A stretch of 64,000 nucleotides of DNA from Pratylenchus scribneri (GCA_030063045.1 JAQSEB010000032.1:1860001-1924000); one strand, 5' to 3'. Shown: positions 23,403 to 36,200, counted from the stretch's first letter. The notes: generated by a model from the letters alone, not told the origin. Translations and numbers: made by a program.

Positions 23403-26400
23403 TTATTTTCGATCAATCCTTCGTAGAATTTTTAATGAATTTGGGTTGGCATTCGCATCAAAAAATCCAATATGAGAATTGCGCAATGCTTTGATCAAAT
23501 CATTCAGCCCATTTTGGCCTTGGCCACTCAATCTGAATCGATAATCCTCAACCAAACGTTCAAATTTGTTCTTTGGCCCATGGCGAGACCAAAACTACAA
23601 AAAAGAAAGGGGAATTTTTTTACTAAAATAGAAAGATTTAACACAAAATGTTCTTAAATTTTCTGAACTATTTAGATCTCTTCCTTAACTTTTCCTATAA
23701 AATTTGAAATTTAATAGATTATTTTTAATTATTTTGAGGCAAATTGGAATTAGAGGATTGGTAATGTAAAATATTTCTTCGGTCTAATAAAACATGTTGA
23801 ACGTGGAATTCGCAGATGGTAAAGAAATTCAGGTCATTTCATTTTTCCAGAAATGGGAAATTTGATGATCTAATTTTCACATTTTTTGTTAATTTCAAAT
23901 TGGGAAAATTTCAGTATTATCGGTTATTCAAGACTAGTTTTTTTTCACCCCAAAAAATGTTCATAAAATTTTAATCTTAAAATAATGTTTTTTTTTCATC
24001 TTTTAAAATTAAATATGAATATTAGAATAAGAATTTCAAATAAAATTTGTTCAAATCTGGTGACAGATAATCGGAAAGTACCAAAATTTGTTAATGAATC
24101 CTGAAATGAGAATTTGGGGCTTTTCTATCAGAAAACAATTAAATTAATTCACAAATTTAGGACTAATAATTTTAGGTTTAACTAATACCAAAAAGGCATA
24201 TGATTTGTTTTGAATTAAATATTATTTTCTGCCTAAAATAAATAGTTATGGCATTGATTACCCTGTGTTGCCTGTTCAAACTCAATTGTTGTTCTTGTTC
24301 CAATTGGGGATTTCCCCCCGCCTGTTTTGAGGCCTCATTTCGTTGATTTGGAGCAATGAAATGCGTTGAAGTTTCCACCGCCGTTTTTGTGGAATTATTG
24401 TTGGCCCAAATTGGAGGCGCCGAATTTGACGAAACATTTTGTTGTTTTGCCGCATTTTGGACAACCAAAAGGAGGTCATCGCTTTCATCCTCCTCATTTT
24501 GTTGACTTTTTCCCCTTTCATTTGCCTTCATTCCCACTTCGCCATCTTCCCTCAATTGTCCCAATAATTTGTCAAATTCCTCTTGTTCCTTCTGCCGATA
24601 ATCTTCTTTGCCGGCAGCCTCCGATGAGGGTGGCTCCATTTGGGTGGAAGAAGTCCTATTAAATTGTGGGTAATATTTTAAATATATAATATGATTAAAT
24701 AACAGAGTTGGTAGTGGCTTGTTTTAGTACAATTTTTCCCTATCTTTTGGCCATATCAACAAGGAAGACATCAAATTGGGAAGGCAATTAGCCATTCAAA
24801 AGCCTGAAAACTCCTCAAAAAACTGACATTTTTAATTCTAGAAAATAAACAATTTGTCAGATTAAGCGGCTTTTCCTTACAAATTCGAGTCATTTATACT
24901 CAAAGAAGAGTAACTTTTTTAAATCATAAATTTCATAAAAATAAATAAGGCAACTTTGTTGGAGAAACTTAGGGCTTTCAAATGATATATCGCCCTCCAA
25001 GATTGATTAATGCCTTGCTGAGATATAGGCCAAAAACTAATGCGAGTACTTAATCGGTACAGTATGCAGATTTGTGATTTGTGTTTCCCTCGATTCCCAT
25101 CGAAAGCGGTACCGTATTCTCTCTCTAGCTGCTGCAGTGAGGGAAAATTTTTATTCTCCCTGCTGGATTTGATTGAAGGGAAAAAATTTGTGTTCCCTTG
25201 ATTTGAAAGGAAAGGAAATTTGTGATTTGTGTTCCCTCTATTTATTAGGGGACAATTATTGATAATATATCCATTAGTTTTAGGCCTATATCTCAGCGAG
25301 GCATTATCCAATATGAGGAGGCGATATATCATTTAAAAGCCTAGAGTGTCCTCTACAATTTGGTATATTTATTATTTTATGAATTCTATTACATAAAAAG
25401 TTTCATGCCTTTGATTATAATTGATACAATTTTTGGAGAAAAATTCGCCTCTTTTACAAATGTTTAAATTCATAATTTTTAAAAAGCCACTTTAAAGAGG
25501 ACACTTTAGGCTTTAGAATGGCATGCCTTCTCGATTCTCGAATTGATTGATTCCTTTTTGAATTATAGCCAAAAGAACAGTCCAAGTATTGTCTATTTCT
25601 CAAATATAATTCATCAAAATCCATTAATCCCCCACCTTTTTTCCTGCTGTTCATTTGCCTCGCCACTGGCCAAAGAGAATAGCCGTGTATCTGCCGTTTT
25701 CAATTCCAGTCTTGTTCTTCCTCCGGATGCCATTTCCGTCCCATCCTCCCTTTGTTGTTCCAAAACATCTTGTTCCGACTTTTCTGCCCTTCTCACTTCT
25801 TCCAATGTGAGAATGGTTTTGGCCTCCTCCTCTCCTTCCTTTATTTTACTTTTATTGCTCATCAAATGGCTTTCCAGCCTTCGGGCCACTTCCGCTTCCA
25901 AAATGCGCATAAATTCCGCTCTTTGTTCGCTGGACACATTCTTCGATAGCAAAAATGAATCCAAATCGATTGAAGTGGAAAGATTGGCCCCGGTTGGTAT
26001 TGGAATGGGTTGCTGGGTGCTGATGGGGCCCAATGTTGAAGAGGAAGAAGGCAATGTTGTTGATTGTGTGGTTTCCGCGGCATTTTCCATCGATTTTCCT
26101 TGAGCCAATTCAGCCGTTGCCTTCACATTCGCCGCCTCCCCCGATTTTGCCTCCACACTTTCCTCCGCCACCGTTCGATTCACGGTGGCTTTTCCTTCAT
26201 TTGGTCTTTCAATTTGCGGAGTTGAATGTGCCAAAATGGACGATGGAGCCGGAAGGGGATTTGCCGAATTCAGAAGGACCGAACCATCCATTGGGAATGC
26301 CTTATTCTGGGCCATTGCAGTGGCCGGCAATCGAAAGATGGAAGGCAGCTGGGCGGGCGTGGGCAAAAGTAGGCCAGCGGATGGTGCCAATGAAGGTGGC

Positions 26401-27119
26401 AGGCCAAGACCCGTGAATGGATGCCTTCGAGTGGAATTATGAATTTAAAATGAAATGATATATGAGTAAATACAAAATGGGGTAATGGAAAATTGAATAT
26501 TTCAGATAAACTATATTATCGCTTTTTGGTCCATATCTCAACGAGGCATTAGCCAATTTAAGAAGGCGATATACTATTTTAAAGCTTAAAATGCCTTATA
26601 AAAAGTGGCTTATTTTAAATTTATAAATTCCCACTTTCTAAAAAGTTTTATGTGTTTGAATATAAAAACTCTATAAATCCGAATTTTTTGAAAAAAAAAC
26701 TTTTTAAGCACAATGTTTTTTTAATTTTTCAAAAAATTAGAAAAGCTACTATTTATAGGACATTTATGGCTTTCGAAAGGCATATTTCCATCCAAAATTG
26801 GTAACTTCCTTAATGAGTTATGGCCAAAAGAAAGTTCCAAATATTCATATTTCAATAGGGGATAATTTATGCCCAACCGGATTTGTCCATTTGCCCTTTG
26901 GAGTGGTGGAAACACGAATGAGGTGGCCGGAACAACCGGAGATGATTGTTCTGGCTCAGAAATCCCCTTCTGATCATGGAGTTGATAGAGGAATTTGTTG
27001 AGAAGCGAATGGCGAAGGAAATGTTCATCAATGGATGGTTGGTGTTGTGCAAAATTTGGCACAAAATGGAAAATGAAAATGGCAAAAATATTGTGGAAAT
27101 TTGACTTCATTTTTTGCAT
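23403..27119 (-). CDS. Predicted secreted, low-complexity 538-residue protein, unidentified
   Basis: Four minus-strand exons, 27119-26878, 26424-25636, 24655-24262 and 23594-23403, joined at phases 2, 2 and 0, give 538 residues. The N-terminus (MQKMKSNFHNIFAIFIFHFV...) is a convincing signal peptide with likely cleavage after residue ~25; a second in-frame ATG lies three codons later. Residues ~80-200 are Pro/Ala/Ser-rich. Residues ~230-330 are acidic and likely coiled coil (around LEEVRRAEKSEQDVLEQQRE). Another acidic Glu/Gln segment follows. The last exon encodes a compact conserved-looking tail starting FWSRHGPKNKFERLVEDY. No enzyme motif is visible. Secreted or ER-luminal location is inferred from the signal peptide only. 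The two large introns contain three family B elements. Confidence 0.7.
24712..25060. mobile_element. Family B palindromic element, copy 12
   Basis: Arms with TTTTGGCCATATCAACAAGG and CCTTGCTGAGATATAGGCC; right terminus AGTACTTAATCGGTACAGTA. In the 24656-25635 intron of the secreted-protein gene. Confidence 0.86.
25246..25590. mobile_element. Family B palindromic element, copy 13
   Basis: Left terminus TTAGGGGACAATTATTGATA and arm TATCTCAGCGAGGCATTATC. Second copy in the same intron as copy 12. Confidence 0.86.
26505..26862. mobile_element. Family B palindromic element, copy 14
   Basis: Arms with CATATCTCAACGAGGCATTA and TTAATGAGTTATGGCCAAAA. It makes up most of the first intron (26425-26877) of the secreted-protein gene. 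Confidence 0.87.
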
Positions 27120-27629
27120 ATTCCCTGTTGATCATTTGGATATGGGGAAAAAATTAAAGGAAGGCGGAATTTGGTGATAAAATGGATTTGTCGGTGGATG
27201 GGATGACGTGGGCAAAAACAAGGAATGCGGGGATTAGGATGGGAAAGAAGAAGCGGGTTTATTTTTGGTGATTCAGCATATTTCAATTCCATAATTGCGC
27301 CGTAAAATGGCAGAGAATTGCCATTTTTGGTCTCAAAATTAAAATGCTCCCAGTCTTATACCTAATCATTGTATTTTATTAAATTAAAACTTTATCCTAA
27401 ATTAATAGTTAATCTTGGCCTATGAAATTTAAACACATTCAGGTGTCTGCAAAGAGTCACAATTCCTTCTTAAATTTCTGTCTGCAAATTGTGAATAAAT
27501 ATTGTCTCAATAAATAAATATATTCAATCGAATGTTGGCCACTCGATTGACCATTTTTCAAGTGAAGTTAGAGGAAATGCCCTGAAGCAAAATTTGAGTG
27601 GAGAAGGATATGCTCCAAAGTGTCATCGA

Positions 27630-27962
27630 CCCAACTTGCCGCCGTTTATAATAACTAATTAAGGATTGAACCAAATTTGATAATTTTAATATCAAATTAA
27701 AGAGCAGACTTTTGGCTATCAAATGATATTAATTTTATTTGTATTGGTTTAGAAATTATAAAGTTACACTCAAAAACATTTTAGATGACCTTAACTATGG
27801 ATTAGCAAAATTTTCATTTGTTTATGGGCCTTACTTCATCAATTTTGAATCAATTTAAATAAATTTGATATTATTTGATAGCCAAAAGTCTACTCTTTAA
27901 TTTTAATTTAAAATCATCAAAATTGGATCATTGCTTGTTGAGTTATTTAAAAAGCGCAATTG
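27630..27962. mobile_element. Family A palindromic element, copy 5
   Basis: Left terminus CAACTTGCCGCCGTTTATAA and arms around TTAAAGAGCAGACTTTTGGC and its inverse. Intergenic. Confidence 0.88.
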
Positions 27963-28359
27963 GGTTGTTTCTTGGGGAGAAGGAATGAAAAGTGCACAAA
28001 CAATTTCCAAACAAACAAATGCCGATTTTAAATGGCCATTTCCCCAAAAAGGATTTTGAAGATCCGCTTGATATGAAGAAGCAAAAAAAAGTAAAAATTT
28101 GGAAAGAGAAAGAATGATGGATTTGAATGGATGAATGAATTGAATGAATGGATGCTTTTCCCCTTTCTCGGCTTCTTCTTTTCCCGCATCTTCTTCTTCT
28201 TCAGCTCCGATGATCCATCCGTGTTCTCTGGCGGCGAAAGTGATTTATATTTGATTGGATGGATGCGGTGGTGGACGGAATTGCGGCAAAGGAAAAACAG
28301 AAGATGGGCTAATGGACAATCCAAAGGGGGAGGGAGGGTAGGAGAAGCCCACCCATCCT

Positions 28360-28690
28360 AATTCCTTGTCGCCATTTAGAATTACTCATCAATGACTGAA
28401 TCAATCTTGATGATTTTAGTATCAAATTAAAGGGCAGACCTTTGGCTATCCAATAATATTAATTTTAATTAAATTAGTTCAAAAATGATAAAGTTATGTT
28501 CAAAAATTCATTGCAAATTTCACTGATCCATAGCAAAGGAGAGTTTAAATGGTTTTTAGTCCTAACTCCCTAAATTCTGAGCCAATTTAAACAAAATTAA
28601 TATCATTTGATAGCCAAATGTCTGCTCTTTAATTTGATTCTAAAATCATCAAAATCGGTTCAGTTCTTGATAAGCTTTTATATTATAAAC
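28360..28690. mobile_element. Family A palindromic element, copy 6
   Basis: Left terminus CCTTGTCGCCATTTAGAATT and inverse arm GTCTGCTCTTTAATTTGAT. Just downstream of the EF-hand gene stop. Confidence 0.87.
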
Positions 28691-28791
28691 AGTGGCAAGC
28701 TCAACATAGGCTGCTTAGTCTTAATTTGGAAAGATTTAACAAATTCAATACAAAAAATTTGAATTTATTCAACAAAAATTGACACATTGGA

Positions 28792-29815
28792 TTAGGCAGG
28801 AATGATTGGTCGAATTCCGGCGGCATTCATCACCGCTTCCGGCAATCTTTTCAGCTCCATCATTGAAATGGCCCCATCTTTGTTTCGATCCAATTGGTGA
28901 ATTGCAGCCTTGGCCAATCCTCCATCGTCTTTTTCCTTTTCTACGGCCGCCCCATTCGCCCCATATCGCCGTCCATAAGTGGAAAGTTCGTCCAATGTGA
29001 TTTGTCCATTCCCGTCAAAATCGAGTGCGGCCATCAATGATTGGGCTTGGCCAAGATTTTTGGCTTCCTTCAAAATTGGAAAATATGAATTCAATTCCTT
29101 CAATATTTCCTCTAAATTACCTGTGAAATGTGGCTTTCAATTGTGTCGGCCACTCGGCCAAATTCCTCTCGGGAAATTCGTCCATCTCCATTAGAATCGG
29201 CCACCTCAAATAGGCCGGCCACAATTTCCTCCGAAATTCCCTCAGATTCGCTCAATTCGTCCACACTCAAAAGGCCATCCGAATTTTGGTCGAATTTCTG
29301 AACAATTCCCATAAATGTGAAAAATAAATACTGAATGGACCAACTTTGAACACTTTTTCCACTTCCTTTTCCGGTTTCCTACTCAATTCAAATGCCAAAG
29401 GGACGACTTGAATATGTGATGGAAAAGGATTAAATTTTATTCGGAAATTAATTCCCCACATTCAGCGACGGTCAATTTCCCATCCCGATCCAAGTCAAAT
29501 GTGCCAAAAAGGGCTGTATAAACAAATTAGAATTTGAAATACAACTTTTTTGAGTGAAGGCAAAACAAACTGGCGCTGTTTTTTGGTTCAGCCCCGAAGG
29601 CGGCCCGATGCCACCGTTGAAATTCCAAATAGCTTATTAGGCCATCCACATTCGTGTCGATTATGTCAAATTCGGAAACTGCAAAAAAGTGCATTTTTGA
29701 ATGGATTTAAAGACGGTTTTGGAGGAATTTATTGACCCAATTTATTGTTAAATTGCATTAAAATTTGATATTTATTCATGTTTTTATTCAACATCTTTTG
29801 TCCAATATGATCCAT
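28792..29815 (-). CDS. Six-EF-hand calcium-binding protein
   Basis: Six minus-strand exons (29815-29737, 29678-29571, 29513-29460, 29406-29345, 29297-29121, 29067-28792) give 251 residues in continuous phase. Six canonical 12-residue EF loops are visible in order: DTNVDGLISYLE, DLDRDGKLTVAE, DQNSDGLLSVDE, DSNGDGRISREE, DFDGNGQITLDE and DRNKDGAISMME. Each has Asp at position 1, Gly at 6 and Glu at 12, so all six should bind calcium. Size and loop number resemble calbindin/calretinin-type proteins, but I cannot show orthology. There is no signal peptide, so a cytosolic calcium buffer or sensor is likely. Exon 1 is the least certain: it has no EF loop and was picked because its ATG and phase fit. 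The gene is divergent from the PP1-like gene, with 446 bp between ATGs. Confidence 0.85.
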
Positions 29816-30261
29816 AGAATTCTAAACTTTTTATTTAACCCATTTTCTTTCAGAATTGAGAATAAGAATTAAAATCAGCACAAAATATGGAAAAATATTT
29901 GTTTTCGTCATTCTTTATTGATATTTAGCATTTTTATTATATTTTACACATTAAACATCAATTAATTATTCATTTTAAACATTAATCTAGCTTCTAGCAC
30001 AATATTTTTATCAATCAATAATCTCAAAATCATTTCTTAGAACATCCGAGTTTTGATTTTTGTAATTCCCAGCTATTGTATACTGTAACGAAAATTCTTG
30101 TTGAATTTCTTACATGAAAATGATATTTTATCCAACAATAAAATGCAAATATAAAAGTAAACCTAAAATTCGAGAATTTTTCAGTCTTCATCCCACCCCA
30201 CCGGCTCCACCATCCACTCACTCCTTGCCGAATTCATTCACGACCACTCACTCAACGCTGC
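29816..30261. promoter_or_regulatory. Shared divergent promoter region, EF-hand / PP1-like genes
   Basis: 446 bp between two oppositely oriented start codons, AT-rich, with no other gene visible. Inferred from gene layout only; no specific motif is claimed. Confidence 0.4.
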
Positions 30262-31712
30262 ATGACCAATTTTCACATCGTTCGCGCTTTGGCTGATCAA
30301 CTACGACAACAGGCAAAGGATGCAGAGGATCCAATGAAGAACGCGAGGATTGACATAGTCAGAATTGTGAGTTTATTTTCTTTACCAATTTACAATTTAA
30401 TTTTCGCTTATTTTAGGCCTCAGCAGATCAACTCATTTCATTGGCGGATATGGCCCGAGAAGCGTTCAAAGAGCAACCTGTCCATTTGGAGCTGAATCCT
30501 GTGAGTTTTCTACTTTTCAATTTCCTATTTAATTTATTTTCCTTTTTAGCCCGTGGTGGTTTGCGGCGACATTCATGGACAATTTACGGACCTTTTGCGA
30601 ATCTTCAGCAGACTTGGATTTCCACCGGCCACAAATTATCTATTCCTAGGAGGTTTGAACTTTTTCTTCAACAAATTTAATCATTAATCAATTTATTTTA
30701 CACAGACTACGTCGATCGAGGCCCAATGAGTTTGGAAACAATTTCGCTGCTCTTCTGCTACAAAGTGGCCTATCCAAAGAATTTCTTCCTGCTCCGCGGC
30801 AACCATGAATGCGAAGGGACCAACAGATCCAAACACGATGGCAGCGGCATCAGACGACAATTCCAGGACGAATGCCGGCGACGCTATCCACACCATTGGG
30901 AATATGTTTACGGACGTTTCAACGATGCTTTCACACAATTGCCACTGACCGCGCTGATTGGAGACCGGATCCTTTTGATGCATGGTAAGTTAAAACTCAA
31001 AGGTTTTTTAAATAATTTTCCATTTTTAGGCGGACTTTCACCAAAACTTGAAGAACGAAGGCAACTTAGGCATATTCCACGTGGCTGGCACGATCCTGAA
31101 GAAGATACGTTGCAAGATGATCTACTTTGGTAAGTCAAATAATTCTCAAAATTAATAATCAATCGACAAATTAAGGGCCGATCCACATTCCGAACCCGGA
31201 TTTCAAGGCTTTGCTTATAATGAACCTCGCAATTGCTCCGTTTTCTTTGGCGACGATGTAGTGATTGAAAAGGTAAAACCAAATTTTAGATTAATTAATT
31301 TATTCTTTAATTTTAGTGCGCACAATTGGATGTGGATTTGATCGTCAGAGCGCATGAACCAATGCAAAATGGCTATGAAGTGCACAGCAGCCACCATCTA
31401 ATCACACTGTTCTCGGCACCCAACTACAATAACCAGGTTAATTCTAAGCAGTTTTTGTTTGTTTTAATAATGCGAATTTGTGTTTTTCAGAACTCAGGCG
31501 CAGCCATGGATGTGGACCAACAACTCACCTGCCGCTTCATTCTGTTCCCGGCTCATCAACCAAGACCAGCAGCAACAACACGAGGAAGCAATGGCAATGA
31601 TGGCGGCGGAAGCAACTTTGATGACGATGATGATCAAATAACCGCCAAAGAACCTTCAAGCCCTCCACTTCCACTCCAAGAACCCCAATCATCTGATCGA
31701 CATTGTTGTTAA
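30262..31712 (+). CDS. PP1-like serine/threonine protein phosphatase catalytic subunit
   Basis: Eight plus-strand exons (30262-30366, 30417-30500, 30550-30652, 30706-30984, 31030-31129, 31176-31272, 31317-31436, 31491-31712) give 369 residues. The PPP-family metal and catalytic motifs are present in order: GDIHGQ, GDYVDRG, LLRGNHE, HGGLS, LLWADP, and RAHEP followed by LFSAPNY. The sequence is clearly PP1-related but divergent. There is extra sequence after the GNHE motif ([18 protein letters not shown], where PP1 has a shorter stretch). The loop after SAPNY reads [10 protein letters not shown] instead of the usual Cys-containing CGEFDN type, so the cysteine attacked by microcystins in PP1 is absent. 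A ~50-residue C-terminal tail rich in Asn, Gly, Asp and Pro follows. It may be one of the expanded nematode PP1-like paralogues. Confidence 0.93.
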
Positions 31713-31818
31713 TTGTACAAATTCACTCCCATTTTCCTCTCATCTCATTGTTGTTTTTCACACATTACTCACCATTTTTTGTGTTGTCTTATTTCATATG
31801 TATTTTTTGTATATGTTA

Positions 31819-32043
31819 GCGCTAAAACTGAAATTTCAGCTAAAACTGAAATTAGCTAGCTAAAACTGAAATTCCTCTAACTGTCTGCCACACTCTCTAA
31901 CATGTTCTCCTTTTCTTTCTTTCTTTATATTTCCTATGTCACTCTCACTTTTCTCTGCATCTCTAACCAAAAAAGTGAGAAATAGTGTGTGAATTTCAGT
32001 TTTAGCTAGCTAATTTCAGTTTTAGCGGGTTTCAGTTTTAGCG
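31819..32043. repeat. Inverted repeat built from GCTAAAACTGAAATT units
   Basis: The left arm (31819-31873) holds three GCTAAAACTGAAATT-type units, including AGCTAGCTAAAACTG. The right arm (31993-32043) carries the inverse AATTTCAGTTTTAGC units. A ~120-bp loop rich in CT lies between. It lies in the 3' flank of the PP1-like gene and could fold if transcribed. Confidence 0.8.
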
Positions 32044-32289
32044 CCCACATATATGTGATTATTGATTGATAAATATTTGTAATGAAATGTTTGATTTTTT
32101 ATTTACTCGTAAAAATCGGTTTTAGGGCCCTGATTTGAATGTTTTTGAAGGAAAATTTTGACTAGAAAAAAAAACAAATTTGGATTAACAAAATTTCTGA
32201 AATTGTATACCCTCTAGGTGCTGTGATATTAATCATTGTTAAGGTATTATTGTGTGGAAATATTTTAGTGGAGATGGAGATATTAATTA

Positions 32290-32470
32290 CTTAGCAATAA
32301 TTTTTTTAAAAAATTATCCAAAAAAATTCGAAAATTCAAAAATTTTAAAAAATTTCAAAAAATTAAAAAAATTTGAAAAATTTCGGAAAATTTCGAAAAA
32401 TTTTAAAAAATTTCAAAAAATTTTAAAAATTTTGAAAAATTTTCACAATTTTTACAAATTTTCCGCCACT
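32290..32470. repeat. A/T low-complexity tract
   Basis: Runs of AAAAATTTC/AAAAATTTT with no unit structure beyond short periodicity. Confidence 0.8.
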
Positions 32471-33257
32471 TTTCAAACCAACCATTCTGTTGCCGTTCGT
32501 TATTTTCCTCATTGCTTACTTTTGATGAAAATGTAGTCTTCAAAGGCCCAAGTAAAAGGCCAAAGAATAAAAAATGGAGAACTTTTGGTGAAAAAATCAC
32601 TGGAATCAGCAACATTTTCTGACAATAGATCAATCCGATTTTATTTTATTTTGGTTGTGCTTTTGTTGTTGAAGGCTGCAGCTGCACAAAACAACAAAAC
32701 AATCAAATATAGATTCCCCTCCACAATTCTCTTCAATTTATTCAATCAACAACTTGGCGCAAGCATGCGCATAACCAACGAATCAACCAAACAACACGAA
32801 AAGCCGCCCAACCAACCAATATAATAATCTCCCATCCAATCCACTTATTTCCGTGCGCCAAAAAACCGCCTAAGGCGAATTTATTCATTCCTTCTTAATC
32901 GAGTTTTAGAGGTGGAAACAAGCATCCAGCTTGCCTAATTTTAATTCTGAGGGGCGAAAGTGCTCTATGGATCGATCGATTGAAAAAATTGGTGGAGAGG
33001 CTTGCGCAAAATTGGCAATCGAACATTTTTTTTTTAAATTTATCCCAGAATTGTTAAAACGGACAATGAAAGAATTAATTTTGAGATGAGATTGGAAATG
33101 GAAAAAAAATATTTAAAATAAATGATGAAAGTCCATTATATGAAAGAATAATTAATAATAAAATAATCGACGAAAATGGGGAAGAAAAATTGGAATGGTT
33201 AAAATAAAATACAATATTGTGGGTATTAGTTCTAATTTGTTTTGATGTCATCTCATT

Positions 33258-36200
33258 TTAATTGGAACTTCCTCCATCCAAAATGTCGGCAATGGCCGCC
33301 GCCCGCTCCATTTTGTCCTTTTGTTTGATAATGCTGCTCAACTCTTTCGGCACAAATTGGACTTGTTGACTTTTATTGTAGGCTAAAATTGGAGAAATTA
33401 ATTAAATTTAAATTAAAATTCGACTTTTTCTAAAGTATTTACCATAGTCAAAGAACAATTCTTCCCCGCATTTAATTGGGCGTTGGGCAAAAATGCCAAT
33501 TTTATGGTCTCCATTGACGACAACCACCCGGGCACGGCAATTTGGATTGCGGGAATGGTTGGCAAAACGAATCACATTCCCAACACGGGTTGCGTCCACC
33601 ACTTGTTCCTCGTTCAAACCTATGGAATATTTAAAAATTGTATTTTAATTGCCAAATTTATTATAATGGTTTGGGCAAAATTAAAGGTTATTAAACGGTT
33701 TAAACCAATTTTCGTTTATTGGTTTAAAACTAATTTAGAATCGGTTAAACCTATATCAAAAACATAATCCAATGATGGAATATCTGTCTAGGATAAACCA
33801 TTGAACTTTGAACCGTTAAAATAGTCATTTTCAATACATTTTTTCCGATAAATTAAATATTTTCCTATTTAAAATTAAATTATATTTCTGTACTCACCAA
33901 ATAAATAGCTGCATTTGATGCGATCGTATATTTTGCCACGGCGTTCACTCTCGGCCTGGCTGATTACCTCGCCACAATATTCCGAAATGAAATCATTTTT
34001 GTCAATGTCCTCATTGGCAAAGCAGCCCCAGCCGGCCACTTGTGAGGGAGCCACAATCAGTCGTTTTTGAAGTCCGCGTTGAATGGAGACATTTTTGCAA
34101 ATTTGTTCGCCGTCAGTGTCCAATTTTCCTAAACCAAATTGGATTAGAACTAGATAATTATCAAAATATTTAATTAATTTACCGCAATTGCATGATTTAC
34201 AAATGTCCGGGTCGCATTCCCAACTGGCATAATAACATTGACACTTAAATAAAAAAATGTATAAATTAAAATTAATAAAAAAAAATGTATTATTTTTTGG
34301 TCAAATGACCTATTTCGATCTAGAAATGTATTAAAGAATCTATAAAATTGCATAAAAGTGAAAATCAAGTCCGAAAAAAATAACTTCCTCGGAGCGGGTT
34401 CGAACCCGGGACCTAAATTTTTCTAAAGTGAAGTGTCTGGCCGGCCTCTTTAGGTCGGAAATTTTCAAGAAAAAATAAAATATTCTTTATACAACCTACT
34501 CAATCTAAAGCTATTCCGGTTGTTCAAACCTGTTTGGTCCTGCAATTGCCCGGTGCGCATCGGCAACCGGGAAAACGATTCTCGCATTCCTCCGAGCAGC
34601 CACAATATTTCGTGCACAAATTGTTCACCCGCAAGCAATAACAATCACTGCTGTCCTCGCGGCATTCTCCTTTGTGCTTGCATGGTTTGAACTTTTGGCT
34701 GTTCTCCACTTTTCCATTTGTATTGGCCCATTTCATTGCCCGGAATGTTCGGTGCGAATCACGGTTCTTTCGATATCTATTTGGGAATGAGGAAAATTAA
34801 ATTATATTTAATAAAAAAATTTTATAAACTTTTGTATTCAATAAATAATTTTATATTCCAAATTTATTCAAAAAAAAATTACTTTGCATTTTTCACTGGT
34901 GACGATTGCAAATCAAGACGTGGAGAAAGTGGCCCGGTCCGAGATGCATAATCGAAAATTTCCTTGCAAGTTTTTTTGCTTCTTTCGGTCGTGCACATAT
35001 TCAGCATTCTAAAATTTATAATTATTTATTTAAGAAATATCCGTTTTTAAACAAACTTTGTAATTTTGCAGAAATCCTCCTCGCCAGTTTGTCTTAAAAC
35101 CGCGAAAATTGATTCCTCATGAGGCGTCCATAGTTGGGGGCCACCATTGTTCAGGTCAATTTGCAAATCAAGTCGACGACCCTTTAAAATAAATTTAATA
35201 ATAACATTTTTGGGAGAATATCTTTGGTTTTTATTATCCAAAATTGAGAATACCTTATGATTTGGCTGTGGAGAGCGCACTTTTTCGGCCACATTCAAAT
35301 AACAATTCGGCGAACATGGCATCATTTGCTGTTGTTGATTATTCTCTTTGGTTGTTTTGTTCCGTTCAAATCCATTATGGCGCTTTTTTGCTTTTCGTCC
35401 GCCGCCATAATTGTCCCCAATTGTGGCTAAAATTGATTAAATATTCAATTTAATATTTAATTTAATTACCATTGTGCATAATGCAATCATATGCAAAGCA
35501 TTTGTGGCAAAGCAAAAGCTCATAGCTGTTCAATAGGCGAGAGGAGGAAAAATTGGCCATCAATTCGCCATTTTCATTTGTGAATTCCGTACGGCTGATC
35601 GTTTCCGGCTCAAAGCGTTGTTGTAAATCCGGATACCTAAATTTAAAATAAAATTAATTTTAAATGGGTTAATATTAAATTTATATTTAAATAAATTGCC
35701 GAAAAGATAATTAAATGCCAAAATAATTATAATGGTTTAAGGGTTTGTCCTCCATATTCACAAACCATAACCAAAACCCAATTGGATAGAGCTGGTCAAG
35801 ATTGATTGAATGGTATATAATTTGTTATGATTTAGTCAACAATTAAAGGGTATTAAACCGTTTAAACCAGTTTTGGTTTTTGGTTCAAAACTAAGTTAAA
35901 ATTATTTAAAACACAAGCCAAAAAATAATCATGTTTTTATGAGTCAATTGGTTTAAGGTTTTTGGGTCTACGGTCTAGGATAAACCACTAAACCGCTATA
36001 GATTTTTTGTATATTTTCATTGTTTATTTTTTACAAATTAAATTATTTCCATTTTAAATTATGAATTAAATAAATACATTGCATTGAGTTCATGGCGAGA
36101 AGCTTTATTTGGGAAATGTTGATAGATATGCTTGCAAATGGTTTCCACATCTAAATTTAATGAAGAAATTTTAATTTTAATCAATCCAAATAAATTAACT

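Larger units (their letters stand above)
27120..28791. other. Intergenic region with two family A elements
   Basis: No supported coding exon. A Lys-rich frame on the minus strand around 28150-28260 lacks splice partners. Copies of family A lie at 27630 and 28360. Confidence 0.6.
31713..33257. other. Convergent intergenic region between PP1-like and E(z) genes
   Basis: About 1.5 kb between two converging genes. It contains the inverted repeat at 31819-32043 and an A/T low-complexity tract at 32290-32470. A Phe/Lys-rich frame over that tract is not a gene. No other coding signal was seen. Confidence 0.65.

Noticed and set aside
28028..28324. Lys-rich minus-strand frame downstream of the EF-hand gene
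   Set aside because: No acceptor or donor links it to another exon, and it follows a GA-rich stretch of DNA.
34378..34460. tRNA gene on the minus strand
   Set aside because: The TTCGAA loop is present, but acceptor, D and anticodon stems do not pair. Kept only as a tRNA-like repeat.
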